A DNA stretch of 64,000 bases from Gracilibacillus suaedae. GTDB taxonomy: Bacteria; Bacillota; Bacilli; Bacillales; Amphibacillaceae. Where the stretch lies: NCBI RefSeq assembly GCF_017599345.1, contig NZ_JAGFVL010000062.1:124001-188000 (forward strand), in the 5' to 3' direction. Below the pieces are notes generated by a model, which was not told the DNA's origin, did no database searches, and saw only the letters and a program-made list of their open reading frames with translations. Every line of letters starts with the position of its first letter. Within the stretch, counting starts at the first letter, position 1. Of this stretch, positions 25,874-35,424 are shown in pieces. Both the position numbers and the translations under genes were made by a program.

Positions 25874-27100
25874 TTGGGTGACGTCGATATAGAGAGGGAG
25901 AGGAAATTTCAAGAAACGTATAAACGAATTCAAAACGCTCCTTTATATAAACGAAAACTTTCTAACTATCCTGTAGATGGAATGGGATTGGATCAGATTC
26001 AAGCCTTGCCGCTAACGACAAAACAGGAATTACGAGATGCTGGCACTTTCGGTCACCTTGCTGTTGACATGAAGGAAATAGCTCAATACCACGAATCTAC
26101 TGGCACCACTGGAGTTCCTTCTGCATCATGGTTTACACAAAAAGATTTGCAAACCGGTGGAAGACAACTAAAAGAATGTGGTGTGCGTATGACTTCTGAA
26201 GATCTTGTATTAATCCGTTTCCCCTATGCCATGGCACTGCCGGCATTTCTCATGCAACAAGCAGCATGGCAATCAGGGGCAGGAGTAATTCCAGCAAGTG
26301 GTCGTACTGTAGTTACCCCCTATCCAAGAGTATTAAGTTTTTTAAAGAATCTTTCCGTCACAGTGATGGCTGGACTTCCACGAGAGATGGAATTGCTAGC
26401 TGAAGCGGCTCGTTTAAGAGGTGCTGAGCCAAGTGAGGAATTTCCTGATTTGCGTGCGATATGTGTCGCTGGTGAATTAATGAGCGACAAGCGTAGAAGC
26501 CATATAGAGAAGCTGTGGAATGTGCCTGTGTTTAATATGTACGGTTCAACGGAGACGGGTAATATTGCTACGATGTGTGAGCATGGCAATATGCATATCG
26601 TAGAACAAGATTTCTTTGTCGAAGTTTTAAATGAGGACGGTTCAGCCTCTGTGGATCAAGGGGAGAGAGGCTTTGCAACGATCACGACGTTATCTCATCA
26701 GGGTTCACCACTATTAAGATATTTTAACGAAGATATTATTTCTGTAGAGCATGATATCTGTCATTGCGGTAGAGCTGGTGCTAAGTTGGTTCATTACGGG
26801 CGGTCTCAGGATCGAATCCATTTCGGAGGGATCACCCTAGACGCCTTTGACATTCAAGAAGCGGTATACTCACTGACTCCTGTACCGGATGCATGGCGAC
26901 TGGTTGAGCAGGAAAATGGGGTGTATTTCTTGTTAGATTCGCATGATGCACGACAATGGTCTGAAGAAAATATCCGTTCTTTTTTATCTTCTCGACTGCA
27001 GGTCCCAGTTACGGTAGAAATCACTACTATGATTGATCGTGTTGCTTTGATCGATAACACACCATCAGTAAAACCTGTATATATTCGAAAAATGAAATAG
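25874..27100 (+). CDS. PaaK-family adenylate-forming ligase 2
   Basis: The 408-residue enzyme is a second, divergent PaaK-type ligase, shorter at the N-terminus than the first. Motifs are STGTTGVPSASW (~74-85), NMYGSTETGNIA (~222-233), LLRYFNEDII (~278) and the cysteine motif CHCGRAG. Start TTG at 25874 has AGGAGGTGG upstream. Two non-identical ligases in one operon suggest sequential or different acyl substrates, or that one transfers the acyl group to an acceptor other than CoA. The acceptor cannot be read from sequence. Confidence 0.82.
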   Translation: MGDVDIERERKFQETYKRIQNAPLYKRKLSNYPVDGMGLDQIQALPLTTKQELRDAGTFGHLAVDMKEIAQYHESTGTTGVPSASWFTQKDLQTGGRQLKECGVRMTSEDLVLIRFPYAMALPAFLMQQAAWQSGAGVIPASGRTVVTPYPRVLSFLKNLSVTVMAGLPREMELLAEAARLRGAEPSEEFPDLRAICVAGELMSDKRRSHIEKLWNVPVFNMYGSTETGNIATMCEHGNMHIVEQDFFVEVLNEDGSASVDQGERGFATITTLSHQGSPLLRYFNEDIISVEHDICHCGRAGAKLVHYGRSQDRIHFGGITLDAFDIQEAVYSLTPVPDAWRLVEQENGVYFLLDSHDARQWSEENIRSFLSSRLQVPVTVEITTMIDRVALIDNTPSVKPVYIRKMK

Positions 27101-27146
27101 AGCTGTAGGTGATAAGCTTCATTAGTCGAGAGGAATTCTTATATTG

Positions 27147-27992
27147 ATGAAAGGATGGTTAACCTTGAGTGATAAATCGCAACAAGGAAAATTGCGGCTT
27201 CTCGTAAGCCGCGAGCATAAAAGTGAAGATACCATTATTAAAGTAAAGAAAACGGTTATTGGTGGTTCATCTCATACACTGATAGCTGGTCCTTGCTCAG
27301 TTGAATCGAAAGAGCAGCTTGAAACGGTGGGTACCGCACTGAAAAATAAAGGTTTAAGAGTATTGCGAGGGGGAGCGTTTAAACCGAGAACATCTCCCTA
27401 CAGCTTTCAAGGACTTGGCGAAGAAGGATTAAAAATGATGAAGGGCGTAGCAGATGATTTAGGTTTAGTGACGATTAGTGAAATTATGAGTGCCGATCAA
27501 ATAGATACTGCGGCCAAGTATATTGATATCTTTCAAATAGGTGCTCGTAACATGCATAATTTCGACCTGCTTAAAGCAGTTGGCCAAACGAATAAACCGG
27601 TATTACTGAAACGTGGCCTTTCCGCGACTTTGGAAGAGTTTATGCTCGCAGCAGAATATATTTTACACCATGGAAATGATCAGGTGATGTTGATTGAACG
27701 TGGAATCCGCACTTTCGAGACAGCGACCCGCAATACACTTGATATTTCTGCTGTTCCGATTTTAAAGCAGGAAACCCATCTTCCTGTTTTAGTAGATGTC
27801 AGTCATTCAACTGGACGAAAAGATATCCTCCTGCCTTGTGCAAAAGCGGCACTTGCTGCTGGGGCAGATGGGGTGATGGTGGAGATACACCCAGACCCTC
27901 AGCATGCTCTTTCTGATGGGAAACAGCAACTTAACATGGCAGAGTTTCAAGCTTTTTGGGATGAAATTTACGATTCTGGTTTGTATCATTAA
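27147..27992 (+). CDS. aroF: 3-deoxy-7-phosphoheptulonate (DAHP) synthase
   Basis: The 281-residue enzyme matches the AroF/AroA(G) type of DAHP synthase: [59 protein letters not shown] and [20 protein letters not shown] are all present. It condenses PEP and erythrose-4-phosphate at the entrance of the shikimate pathway. There is no chorismate-mutase domain at the N-terminus, unlike B. subtilis AroA, and only a short ~45-residue lead. The start may be ATG 27147 (GAGAGGA upstream) or TTG 27165. As a pathway-dedicated copy it would raise chorismate supply for the next gene. Confidence 0.93.
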   Translation: MKGWLTLSDKSQQGKLRLLVSREHKSEDTIIKVKKTVIGGSSHTLIAGPCSVESKEQLETVGTALKNKGLRVLRGGAFKPRTSPYSFQGLGEEGLKMMKGVADDLGLVTISEIMSADQIDTAAKYIDIFQIGARNMHNFDLLKAVGQTNKPVLLKRGLSATLEEFMLAAEYILHHGNDQVMLIERGIRTFETATRNTLDISAVPILKQETHLPVLVDVSHSTGRKDILLPCAKAALAAGADGVMVEIHPDPQHALSDGKQQLNMAEFQAFWDEIYDSGLYH

Positions 27993-28047
27993 CTAATTTC
28001 TTTTTTTGCTACAGAGATACTGGCCCAATAGGTACGGAGGTGAGAGT

Positions 28048-28635
28048 ATGACAAACTCACAGTATGAACGTAAGTCTTCAGATCTGTTACAAGAATTGTT
28101 ACTCAACCTACTATTAGTGACGGATGGACGCACAACTGATTTGTTAGAAATTCTGTTGAATGAGAAACTGGAGGTACAAGTGATCCGTCAACATCCAATA
28201 GCAGAAGATACAAATTTACTAGACGAATTTTCAGGAGGTCCGTACTATGTTCGAGAATCGATACTGGTCGGTGAAAAAAGTGGATTTATTGTATCGCACA
28301 ACATTGCTCTTGTATATTCCAAGCACGTACCTCCTACTTTATTTGAGAATATTGCACATCGACAGCAGGGAATTGGTAAAGCCATCAGCTCGCTAGGAGT
28401 ACGGTCGTTCCGAAAGGTAGTAGACTTTGGTTTTATAAATAAAGACGAATCTACAGATCTTTTCCAACAGCCGCTCAAGATCCGCCTTCCTAATTTGATC
28501 AAAAGAGTCCCATACAAAAGATACTTCATGTATTTTGGGCGAAAACCAGGGATTCAGATGCTTGAATATTACAACCCTAACTTGATTGACCATCGTTTAC
28601 AGCAAGAGAACAGTAATAAACCAACAAATGACTGA
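28048..28635 (+). CDS. Chorismate lyase-like protein (UbiC/DUF98 fold)
   Basis: The 195-residue protein matches the UbiC/DUF98 pattern: an N-terminal L-L-V-T-D-G-R-T-T-D-L-L-E, then YYVRESILVG (~70), SHNIALVYSKHVPP (~86-99), IGKAISSLGVRSFRK and GIQMLEYYNP near the C-terminus. UbiC-type enzymes remove pyruvate from chorismate to give 4-hydroxybenzoate. No DNA-binding domain is attached, so it is not a GntR/HutC regulator, although the UTRA sensor domain shares the fold. ATG 28048 is preceded by GGAGGTGAG. Placement after DAHP synthase makes a chorismate-consuming role likely. Confidence 0.72.
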   Translation: MTNSQYERKSSDLLQELLLNLLLVTDGRTTDLLEILLNEKLEVQVIRQHPIAEDTNLLDEFSGGPYYVRESILVGEKSGFIVSHNIALVYSKHVPPTLFENIAHRQQGIGKAISSLGVRSFRKVVDFGFINKDESTDLFQQPLKIRLPNLIKRVPYKRYFMYFGRKPGIQMLEYYNPNLIDHRLQQENSNKPTND

Positions 28636-28685
28636 GCAAAGGCTGGCTCTTTGGGAAATAAAGTGTCCTATAGAGTCAGTCATTT
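28626..28685 (+). terminator. Terminator of the ligase operon
   Basis: AAATGACTGA (including the stop codon) and TCAGTCATTT form a 10-bp stem with a long loop; CCTTTT follows. Confidence 0.6.
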
Positions 28686-28711
28686 CCTTTTAAAAGGCAT
28701 GGAATAGCAGC

Positions 28712-28987
28712 TTATTTCTTTTTTGATTTTTCCTTCTGTTTGACCATCGTATCACCAAAATCGATCATTTGTTTAGCTGCATATAGTACGCCCTTTTTTA
28801 TACCTTCGAATAAATGGATGACAATATCTTCTACAGGTTGATCACGACCTTCTACCCTTTTTTTGATATCTTTCTCTGCTACATTTGCTCCTTTCTTTAC
28901 TGCTGTTATATAGTTTTCAGTAATGTATCGAAATTCATGGCGCATGTGTTGTAAGATTTTTGAAAATGTTTGTTGCTCCTTTGACAA
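28712..28987 (-). CDS. Small helical protein, unknown (relative of the 21666-21914 protein)
   Basis: The 91-residue, highly charged, all-helical protein has a lysine-rich tail (K-S-K-K-K). The TTG start at 28987 is supported by GGGAGGTGAA. It shares D-Q-P-V, a following amphipathic helix and K-Q-M-I with the 82-residue protein at 21666. It is convergent with the ligase operon. No known family recognised. Confidence 0.6.
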   Translation of the reverse strand: MSKEQQTFSKILQHMRHEFRYITENYITAVKKGANVAEKDIKKRVEGRDQPVEDIVIHLFEGIKKGVLYAAKQMIDFGDTMVKQKEKSKKK

Positions 28988-29036
28988 CTAATTCACCTCC
29001 CTAAGATATTTCCTTTTCGTAGCCTAGTATTATCTT

Positions 29037-29234
29037 TTATTTTCGTCGGATTATCTTTCTGTTCTGCAAGGAAACAGAATCGTTTGTCTTCGCTGGTTTT
29101 TCGTTTTCTTCGTCCCAAGATATAAACAGTGCAATGATAACACCAACAAATAATATAAAAAACATCACTCCACATAAACTCATACCTAGAATGAATAAAA
29201 TTCTATTCCCAATATTCATGTTATCTGTCTCCAC
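29037..29234 (-). CDS. Small single-pass membrane protein
   Basis: The 65-residue protein has one hydrophobic segment (~10-40, rich in Phe, Leu, Val, with G-M-S-L-C-G and F-V-G-V-I-I) and a charged C-terminal tail. GTG at 29234 is chosen because AGGAG lies about nine bases upstream. It is followed by the 91-residue gene on the same strand. Function unknown. Confidence 0.5.
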   Translation of the reverse strand: METDNMNIGNRILFILGMSLCGVMFFILFVGVIIALFISWDEENEKPAKTNDSVSLQNRKIIRRK

Positions 29235-29414
29235 TTTTTTTCACTCCTGCTTTATTTAGACTAATTCAGTATATGAATAAATATCCTAGATTCTATAGGT
29301 AGTAATCTATTATTCTACAAAATCCACTACAGTCTAAACAAAAACCTTTCATTTTCATAAAATACAGAAGAAGAAAATAATTGTAATAAGTAGATAAAAG
29401 GAGGTTTCCGATAT

Positions 29415-29855
29415 ATGGATGAGATACAAGAGAACGCAAATTCTAATCATGTCGTAGAGGAAGAAGGGCTTATGACTGTTGATAATCAGGCAAATGATGA
29501 AGAATGGAACCAATTTATTCAAAGAGAATTAGAGAAACAAAATAACCAAGAAGGAAATAAAGAGTCATTATCTGGAAAAGATGATATACTCAATTCGATA
29601 ATGGAGAAAATTCCTGTGGAGGATTTGATTAATGCCACAATAAATGCTATTAAAGAGAAGGTGGATACGGAGATCAAAAAAAGGAAAAAGAAGAAAAAGC
29701 AAACAATTGAACAGAAAGATCCAATAGGACAGATAAAGAAAAATGAAGATACAAATAATCAGAAGACGGATAGGAGCATAAAGAATAAAAATCAAATATA
29801 TAAAACTAGGCAAAAGGAACGGCGAAGAGAATTATATAGAAAGATTTATGGATAA
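29415..29855 (+). CDS. Lysine-rich hydrophilic protein, unknown
   Basis: The 146-residue protein has an acidic, Asn/Gln-rich N-terminal half, a predicted helix (D-D-I-L-N-S-I-M-E-K-I-P-V-E-D-L) and then a run of basic residues (K-K-R-K-K-K-K-K near 90) continuing lysine/arginine-rich to the end. AAAGGAGG precedes the ATG. It has no membrane segment or enzyme motif. It starts a two-gene unit with the CPBP protease, 27 bases downstream. A structural or nucleic-acid-binding protein is plausible. Confidence 0.6.
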   Translation: MDEIQENANSNHVVEEEGLMTVDNQANDEEWNQFIQRELEKQNNQEGNKESLSGKDDILNSIMEKIPVEDLINATINAIKEKVDTEIKKRKKKKKQTIEQKDPIGQIKKNEDTNNQKTDRSIKNKNQIYKTRQKERRRELYRKIYG

Positions 29856-29882
29856 CCAATAATAGAGGGAGCTCTCCAACTT

Positions 29883-30686
29883 ATGAAGCAAACACTTTCA
29901 TTTTTTACTAGTAGTCAACGTACTTTCCTACCGTTACTCTTATTTGGGACACTTATTATCATTTTGCAATTAAATAACTACCTTCTAATGACTGTTTGGG
30001 CAATAGCTACAGCGCTCATCTTCTTCATTAATAAATCAATGCGTTATTTTGTATGGATAACTCTGGCTTTTGGGATCGGATTCTTTCTATATATTTATGG
30101 GAATACACAATGGATAGCAGACATGTATACAGAGGAAACGAGGGTTATTCTGAATAGATTTTTCTTAATTATTGTTATCATTCCATTACTATGTTTCTCT
30201 TTTATTTATCGACTTCCTTTTATAAGCTATTGGCAGAAACCACGATGGGCTGAGTATGTTCAAGTTCCTTTTATTTGGTTAGGGTTTCGTCAAGTAAAAG
30301 TTAGTGCGTTTCTTGTCGTAGCGATGATGATTAATCTTATTACTTTTATGCCATTTATTAGTTGGACATATATCCAAGAAATCTGGCGTTTCGCACTCAT
30401 TTTTTCAATTCTTAATTCGGTGTTGGAAGAGACCATATGGAGAGGTGTATTACTTAGTCGTTTTTCTGCGTGTTTTGGCAATCGTTGGGCGGTATTGATA
30501 ACAAGCGTTGGTTTTGGTTTACAACATTACTCCTTAGGATTCTCTTGGATTAGTTGCCTTTTATTTAGTGTAGGCGGATTCTTTTTCGGAGCTATTACCA
30601 GTCGTTCCAAAAGTATTATCCCTTCGATAATATGGCACATGTTATTCAACTTATTAATGGTTTTTAGCGGAGTTATAGTGGGATAA
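29883..30686 (+). CDS. CPBP-family intramembrane metalloprotease
   Basis: The 267-residue membrane protein has about eight hydrophobic segments. The C-terminal half carries the CPBP (Abi/CAAX-like) motifs: EETIWRG (E182, E183, R187), FGLQHY and HMLFN. These provide the metal-binding glutamate and histidines within the membrane. Family members include prenyl-protein CAAX proteases and bacteriocin-immunity proteins. Here it follows the lysine-rich protein and closes the 20.6-30.7 kb locus. The substrate is unknown. Confidence 0.82.
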   Translation: MKQTLSFFTSSQRTFLPLLLFGTLIIILQLNNYLLMTVWAIATALIFFINKSMRYFVWITLAFGIGFFLYIYGNTQWIADMYTEETRVILNRFFLIIVIIPLLCFSFIYRLPFISYWQKPRWAEYVQVPFIWLGFRQVKVSAFLVVAMMINLITFMPFISWTYIQEIWRFALIFSILNSVLEETIWRGVLLSRFSACFGNRWAVLITSVGFGLQHYSLGFSWISCLLFSVGGFFFGAITSRSKSIIPSIIWHMLFNLLMVFSGVIVG

Positions 30687-30713
30687 GGAAAACCGATACT
30701 ATTTCTTCTTACC

Positions 30714-31253
30714 CGCTTTATTCCGTTTTTTTGTAAGGAAAGAAAGTATATAATCCTCGGCATCAACGCATTTGTTATCAAAGTAGCCATTTTGAAATAA
30801 ACCGTATAGGAAACCATCGCTGCGGCTGTCCACTTCCCTTTCCACGGGATTTTCGACTAAGCTAACTTTTCCAAGCAAAACCCGCTTGAAAAAGTGGATC
30901 TTAGTCGAAAATCATCCCGTAGGAGTGGAAGCGGACGGCCTTCGCTATGGAGCTATTCTACAATGTTAGTGACAGCTAACTTTTCGAGCTTTCTAAACAT
31001 GTGTAATAAAACAAGTATGTTAGCGAATACATTCATTGTAAAGCATGACTTAGCGTAGGCGCCCACTTCGACTCCTGGGGGATCAGCGTGATCTGAAGAT
31101 CCACTTTGCAAAGCGATCTTCTTTGCAAAGTTAGCTGAAGACACGCCCCCTGGAAAGCGAAGTGAGCAAGCCGAAGCGGTTGTTACGACTATTAATCATG
31201 TCAAAATAACTACTTCGAACAGGACCGGGTGGGTTTTCCCGGTTTTTCTTATA
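30714..31253 (+). repeat. Composite hairpin-rich intergenic repeat, copy 2 (complete)
   Basis: It has the same order as copy 1: poly-T and AAGTATATAA near the start, then a first large palindrome (30819-30950; GATTTTCGACTAA against TTAGTCGAAAATC). A shared CCTTCGCTAT segment leads to a second palindrome (31056-31188; GCAAAGCGATCTTCTTTGC inside). The last part is a terminator, ACCGGGTGGGTTTTCCCGGTTTTTC (31222-31249, written here in two joined parts of one hairpin). It separates convergent genes. No ORF. Confidence 0.7.
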
Positions 31254-31488
31254 CATTTATAGCCGAGTGGATAAAGCATTATAATAAAGTGAGACTATTC
31301 GTTCACTTGTAAGATAACGACGAACTACGATATTTTTTTGTATCTGGGAGCATAGTATAGATGCTGCATTGCAAATTATAGCGACATTTTTAGGGAACAG
31401 TCTCTGTTTATTATAGGCAAACATTCATCTCCCCCTTTACTTAGCAAGTTTTAAAAGTGGAGATGTTCTTCAATGGGAATGGAGTCAT

Positions 31489-31689
31489 TTAATCAATAAC
31501 TCGTGCGACTTTCCCATTACACTCCCTGCAATAACCTCTTAGAATAATATTATGGTTAACAGAATCAACCTCATAATCAACAATGGTCGTTTCTCCACAA
31601 TTGGAACAAAACACATTACTTTCTAGCTTTTTGCGAACGTCACTTGGTATGGCAAGCCATCTTTTTTTTGCTAGTTCATCGTTTGGCAT
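31489..31689 (-). CDS. Small zinc-ribbon protein
   Basis: The 66-residue protein has two cysteine pairs, C-S-N-C (~28-31) and C-R-E-C (~54-57), separated by a beta-hairpin-like segment. This is the layout of a single zinc ribbon. GGAGTG precedes the ATG. Such small proteins may bind nucleic acid or partner proteins; no specific family recognised. Confidence 0.65.
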   Translation of the reverse strand: MPNDELAKKRWLAIPSDVRKKLESNVFCSNCGETTIVDYEVDSVNHNIILRGYCRECNGKVARVID

Positions 31690-32038
31690 ATCGATTCACT
31701 CCATATTCGTTTTAAACCTTCTGTAAGATCCCCAATCATAATCTCACTTTATCAAAATTATGCCTTATTTAACACTAAAAATACCTCCTCTTTGACAAAT
31801 TCTTTTTTTCTAACGAACGATCACCAATTTTCGCATACTTCCATTATAGTACGTTAGCAAAACTAGTAAATTTCTTTTCAATATATTAAAATGCCTATTA
31901 AAATATAAAATAGTTGCTGAAAAATACAATATTTTAACGATAAAAAAACGAATCTACTAGCCTAATTATGACAAAATATTTGGGAATCTATTGATACTAT
32001 ATGAACTATTCCATATTTTCAAAAATAGGAGGATGAAA
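31690..32038. other. AT-rich divergent intergenic region
   Basis: It separates the zinc-ribbon gene (minus) from the metalloprotease (plus). A minus-strand AGAGGAGGT followed by a five-codon GTG ORF lies near 31760-31795 and may be a vestigial leader. No convincing operator or hairpin is seen. Confidence 0.3.
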
Positions 32039-34102
32039 ATGAAAACATCAAAAAAAGTTTTAGCTATTTTATCTATTCCCATTCTAGTAGGTAGTATGTT
32101 ATTCCCTTCAATAGTAAATGCGCAAGTTAAAGGGTATAACCCAAATCCCGATGTGCAGGAAGTAGATCCAGATTTTCGGTCTGAAACTGTAGAAGAGGTC
32201 TTAAAGGAAGGTAAGGTAGACTTTAGTGAGGCTGATGTAGGGGAAGAAGAATCGGCAGAAAGTGGACAACCTAAGGCATCTTCAACCGTTACACCAGATG
32301 ATATAGGCATTAGTAAACCATGGGTTACAGTTAATAATACATCAGGACAATATGTACTAACAGATTTTACTCTTAAAGGTGTAGGAGAATATGGAGAAGT
32401 ATGGGTAGCGAACGACCTTGATTATCCTGAAGGAGATCCAAGGAATGCTGATGGAGTCGCAACCATCACCGATAAACAAGTGAACTATCTCTTAAATGAG
32501 TTTGATGAAAATATATATGAGCAAGAGGTTGAGTTTTTCGATGCCCCTGATGAAAGGACAGGAGAACAGGCAATGTTTCCTGAATATCATCACGATGAAT
32601 CCGGGCGTGTTGTAATTTTAATAGATAATATTAAAGATGAAAATTATTATGATCCAAATTATCCGAGTTATATTGCAGGATACTTTTCACCTACTATAAG
32701 TGATTTTACCGATCGAAACGTTATGACAATCGATAGTTTTGATTGGGCAAATCGTACAGGTTCAGATGCTGAGAGACCTTTCTTATATGAAGGAACATTT
32801 GCACATGAATTTCAACATTTACTTCATCATGACAGTGATTCTGCTGAGGAGAATTTTATCAACGAAGGGTTATCTGATTTTGCACAATATCTTGTGGGAT
32901 ACGGTCATTCCGTGTCACACGTTGATTTTATTATGAATAACCTGAAGAATTCCTTAACAGAGTGGGGGGATCAATCTGATCTTCAGATTCTAGGTGACTA
33001 TGGAATTTCATATCTATTCCAACTCTATTTATATGAACAATACGGACCAGAATTTCTTCAGAAAGAGTTTCAAAGCCAATTACAGGGTATAGATAGTATT
33101 AATGCGATTTTAGAAGAAATGGGAAGTGAACGAGACTTTAAAGCAGTTTATCAAGATTTTATGGTAGCTTTAGTATTAGATGGGAAATATCAAGGAGATA
33201 GTGAAACATATAACTTTGATTCGATAGACTTAAATCCTAATCTAGAAACGGCATCAGAGTTAGATACTGTTGCACCAGCTTGGGGAACAGATATGAAATT
33301 CATTACACCTGACAAGAAGATAGACCATCTATATTTCAAAGGGGTTGATTTCCTTGGCACCAACTGGACAACAGTAAGTGACCCAGACAAGGGGGAGGTT
33401 CTTTGGGGGAACGAAGGGGACCAGGCAGATAATTTCTTAATAAAAGAGCTTGATTTAACAGGTGCAACAAACCCAGTCCTATCGTTTGAAACAAAGTATG
33501 ATATAGAAGAACATTGGGATTTCGGTGTCGTTCAAGTATCTACAGATAATGGGCAGACATGGACTTCCTTAGCAAACGAAAATACAAGTAGTGATATAGT
33601 GGAAGACGGCTATCCATTGATCAAAGAAAATTTACCAGGCTTCACAGGAAGTTCAAATGATTGGATAACAGAGAGCTTTGATCTTTCTCAATATGCTGGT
33701 CAAAAGGTTCATCTGGCATTTCGTTACATGACTGACTGGGGTTATAATGAAGAGGGTTGGTACGTATCAAATCTTCAAATAAATGACGAATTAATTGATG
33801 CAGCGGAAAATACTGATCGTTTTATGAGTTTGGAACAAGTAACAGAGGATTATGTTGACTATCAGGTTCAGTTTATCGGATTTAAGAAAGGGAAAGCAAA
33901 AGGAAAAGCCAATCATGTCAAAGTTATTCAATTCCCAGACCTAATTAATATGAGTAAAAGTGATAAGGTAGATCTTCGCGATATGCTAAGAAGCTCTCAA
34001 TACTCTCAAGTATTAATGATGGTTACTTATGCACCTGAACCTGGTAAGGGTGGAAGTGCGGAGTATGATTATGAAGTAGTGATGAAGAATAAGAAAAAGT
34101 AA
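32039..34102 (+). CDS. Secreted zinc metalloprotease, M6 immune-inhibitor-A-like
   Basis: The 687-residue exported enzyme has a signal peptide (~1-28, ending VNA-Q) and an acidic pro-region. The zinc motif HEFQH (His256, Glu257, His260 in FAHEFQHLLHH) is followed about 20 residues later by NEGLSDFAQY, which supplies the third ligand. The C-terminal third (D-F-G-V-V-Q-V-S-T-D-N-G-Q-T-W and H-L-A-F-R-Y-M-T-D-W) is a beta-sandwich like the MAM-type domain of immune inhibitor A. It probably degrades extracellular proteins. ATG 32039 is chosen for AGGAGG six bases upstream; an earlier in-frame ATG lacks this. It is followed by a terminator. Confidence 0.82.
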   Translation: MKTSKKVLAILSIPILVGSMLFPSIVNAQVKGYNPNPDVQEVDPDFRSETVEEVLKEGKVDFSEADVGEEESAESGQPKASSTVTPDDIGISKPWVTVNNTSGQYVLTDFTLKGVGEYGEVWVANDLDYPEGDPRNADGVATITDKQVNYLLNEFDENIYEQEVEFFDAPDERTGEQAMFPEYHHDESGRVVILIDNIKDENYYDPNYPSYIAGYFSPTISDFTDRNVMTIDSFDWANRTGSDAERPFLYEGTFAHEFQHLLHHDSDSAEENFINEGLSDFAQYLVGYGHSVSHVDFIMNNLKNSLTEWGDQSDLQILGDYGISYLFQLYLYEQYGPEFLQKEFQSQLQGIDSINAILEEMGSERDFKAVYQDFMVALVLDGKYQGDSETYNFDSIDLNPNLETASELDTVAPAWGTDMKFITPDKKIDHLYFKGVDFLGTNWTTVSDPDKGEVLWGNEGDQADNFLIKELDLTGATNPVLSFETKYDIEEHWDFGVVQVSTDNGQTWTSLANENTSSDIVEDGYPLIKENLPGFTGSSNDWITESFDLSQYAGQKVHLAFRYMTDWGYNEEGWYVSNLQINDELIDAAENTDRFMSLEQVTEDYVDYQVQFIGFKKGKAKGKANHVKVIQFPDLINMSKSDKVDLRDMLRSSQYSQVLMMVTYAPEPGKGGSAEYDYEVVMKNKKK

Positions 34103-34120
34103 CTGAAAACCAAATGAATC

Positions 34121-34158
34121 AAGCTGCCTCCATATTATAGATATGGGGCAGCTTTCTT
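34121..34158. terminator. Bidirectional terminator
   Basis: AAGCTGCC and GGCAGCTT with inner CCATAT/ATATGG pairs form a strong stem between convergent genes, with TTTCTTT after it. Confidence 0.8.
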
Positions 34159-34175
34159 TAGAATATGTGAACGTG

Positions 34176-35342
34176 CTAAATCGAAATGTTCTTTCTATTT
34201 TCCAATCTTCTATACATAAGCGCGAGTAGCATGGCGGGAATCGTACATAAAATCATTCCAATAAAGGATAATCTCGGTTCTATTTCGTATAAATACCCAC
34301 CTAAAATGGTGAATACAGCCGTACTCCAGCTAAGTGCTAAAGCAGAGTAAACACCTTGTGCTTTTGGTATTTGTAGATGTGGAATGTTCTGGATTAAGTA
34401 TTTCATAAAAGCATAATGCGCCATAGCAAACGATAATGCGTGTAACGTTTGCGCTATACAGAAAACTATCACATTCGGAAAGGCAAAAACTAATATCCAT
34501 CGAACAGATGAGCCAATTGCAGCAATAGTTAGTAAAGCCCCGATCGAGAATTTATCGAATTTCTTATCTGCAACGGAAAAGAAGATGATTTCCGCAATGA
34601 CAGCAATATTAATAATGAAGCCAATCAGGTATGTCGGTGCTTGGATTTCTTGTAAAAATATATAGCCATAGTTGTAATACGTTGCATGTGCCGCCTGTAG
34701 CAAAATAACGATAATAAGCACCAAAGGGAAGTGTTTGATACGAAATAATTGTAGAATACCTACTTTTTTTGTTTGGTCTTCTGGCGGCTTTTTCGCTAAA
34801 ATAACTGGTGTTTGCATGAAATGAAGAGACATGAATCCGATTATGCCAAGTAATAGTGCCCACAAGATAATTTCATCGCCAAACCATCCAGTAAAAATGG
34901 TCAAAACCATCCCGACAGAAACAAAACCAATAGACCCCCATTGACGACTTCTTCCATAATGTTGTAACTGTTTGCTTTGCACAAGGACCCCTGCGACACT
35001 GTCTAATGCAGGCATCAAAATAGGATAAAATAGATGCAAAATAATGGTTGCTATTAGTAAACTGACAAAGGAATTCGACGGTATATAATAGACAATAGCA
35101 ACTAGTGTACCAACTGTCATGATGTTTAATAACCTCTTACTGCTTACCTTCGCTGATAAATAAGGAAAGGCAAATAAAGTAGAAAGCCCTCTTGCAACCA
35201 AGCCTAAGCTCATGATCAAGCTAGCTTCTGATACCGAGATCCCTTTTGTCTGAATCATCCAGCCTGACCAATAAGGTAGAAAAATCCCCCATGTTAAAAA
35301 GAAACTGAAAAAATGTAAGCTCATCCAGCGTTGTGTGTTCAT
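34176..35342 (-). CDS. MFS transporter (MFS_1-like/HcaT-like)
   Basis: The 388-residue protein has about twelve hydrophobic segments with a central cytoplasmic loop near 190. The N-terminus F-F-L-T-W-G-I-F-L-P-Y-W and the R-S-R-Q-W-G-S-I-G-F block resemble the HcaT/LacY-like branch (B. subtilis YwbF type). Members import sugars or aromatic acids; the substrate is unknown. It diverges from the Crp/Fnr regulator, which may control it. AGGAGG precedes the ATG. Confidence 0.8.
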   Translation of the reverse strand: MNTQRWMSLHFFSFFLTWGIFLPYWSGWMIQTKGISVSEASLIMSLGLVARGLSTLFAFPYLSAKVSSKRLLNIMTVGTLVAIVYYIPSNSFVSLLIATIILHLFYPILMPALDSVAGVLVQSKQLQHYGRSRQWGSIGFVSVGMVLTIFTGWFGDEIILWALLLGIIGFMSLHFMQTPVILAKKPPEDQTKKVGILQLFRIKHFPLVLIIVILLQAAHATYYNYGYIFLQEIQAPTYLIGFIINIAVIAEIIFFSVADKKFDKFSIGALLTIAAIGSSVRWILVFAFPNVIVFCIAQTLHALSFAMAHYAFMKYLIQNIPHLQIPKAQGVYSALALSWSTAVFTILGGYLYEIEPRLSFIGMILCTIPAMLLALMYRRLENRKNISI

Positions 35343-35424
35343 TATATATCCTCCTCATGGAATGCATGATATCATGGAGTTATAAAGAAATAATAGGAGA
35401 TATCTCTTATTTTGAGGTGAATAG

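Noticed and set aside
28993..29175. 60-residue ORF overlapping the small membrane protein
   Set aside because: Different frame of the 29037-29234 gene, which has a ribosome site and a coherent membrane segment.
15723..31253. Insertion sequence or transposase remnants in the repeat regions
   Set aside because: No transposase-like reading frame or target-site duplication was visible; the repeats are treated as non-coding elements.
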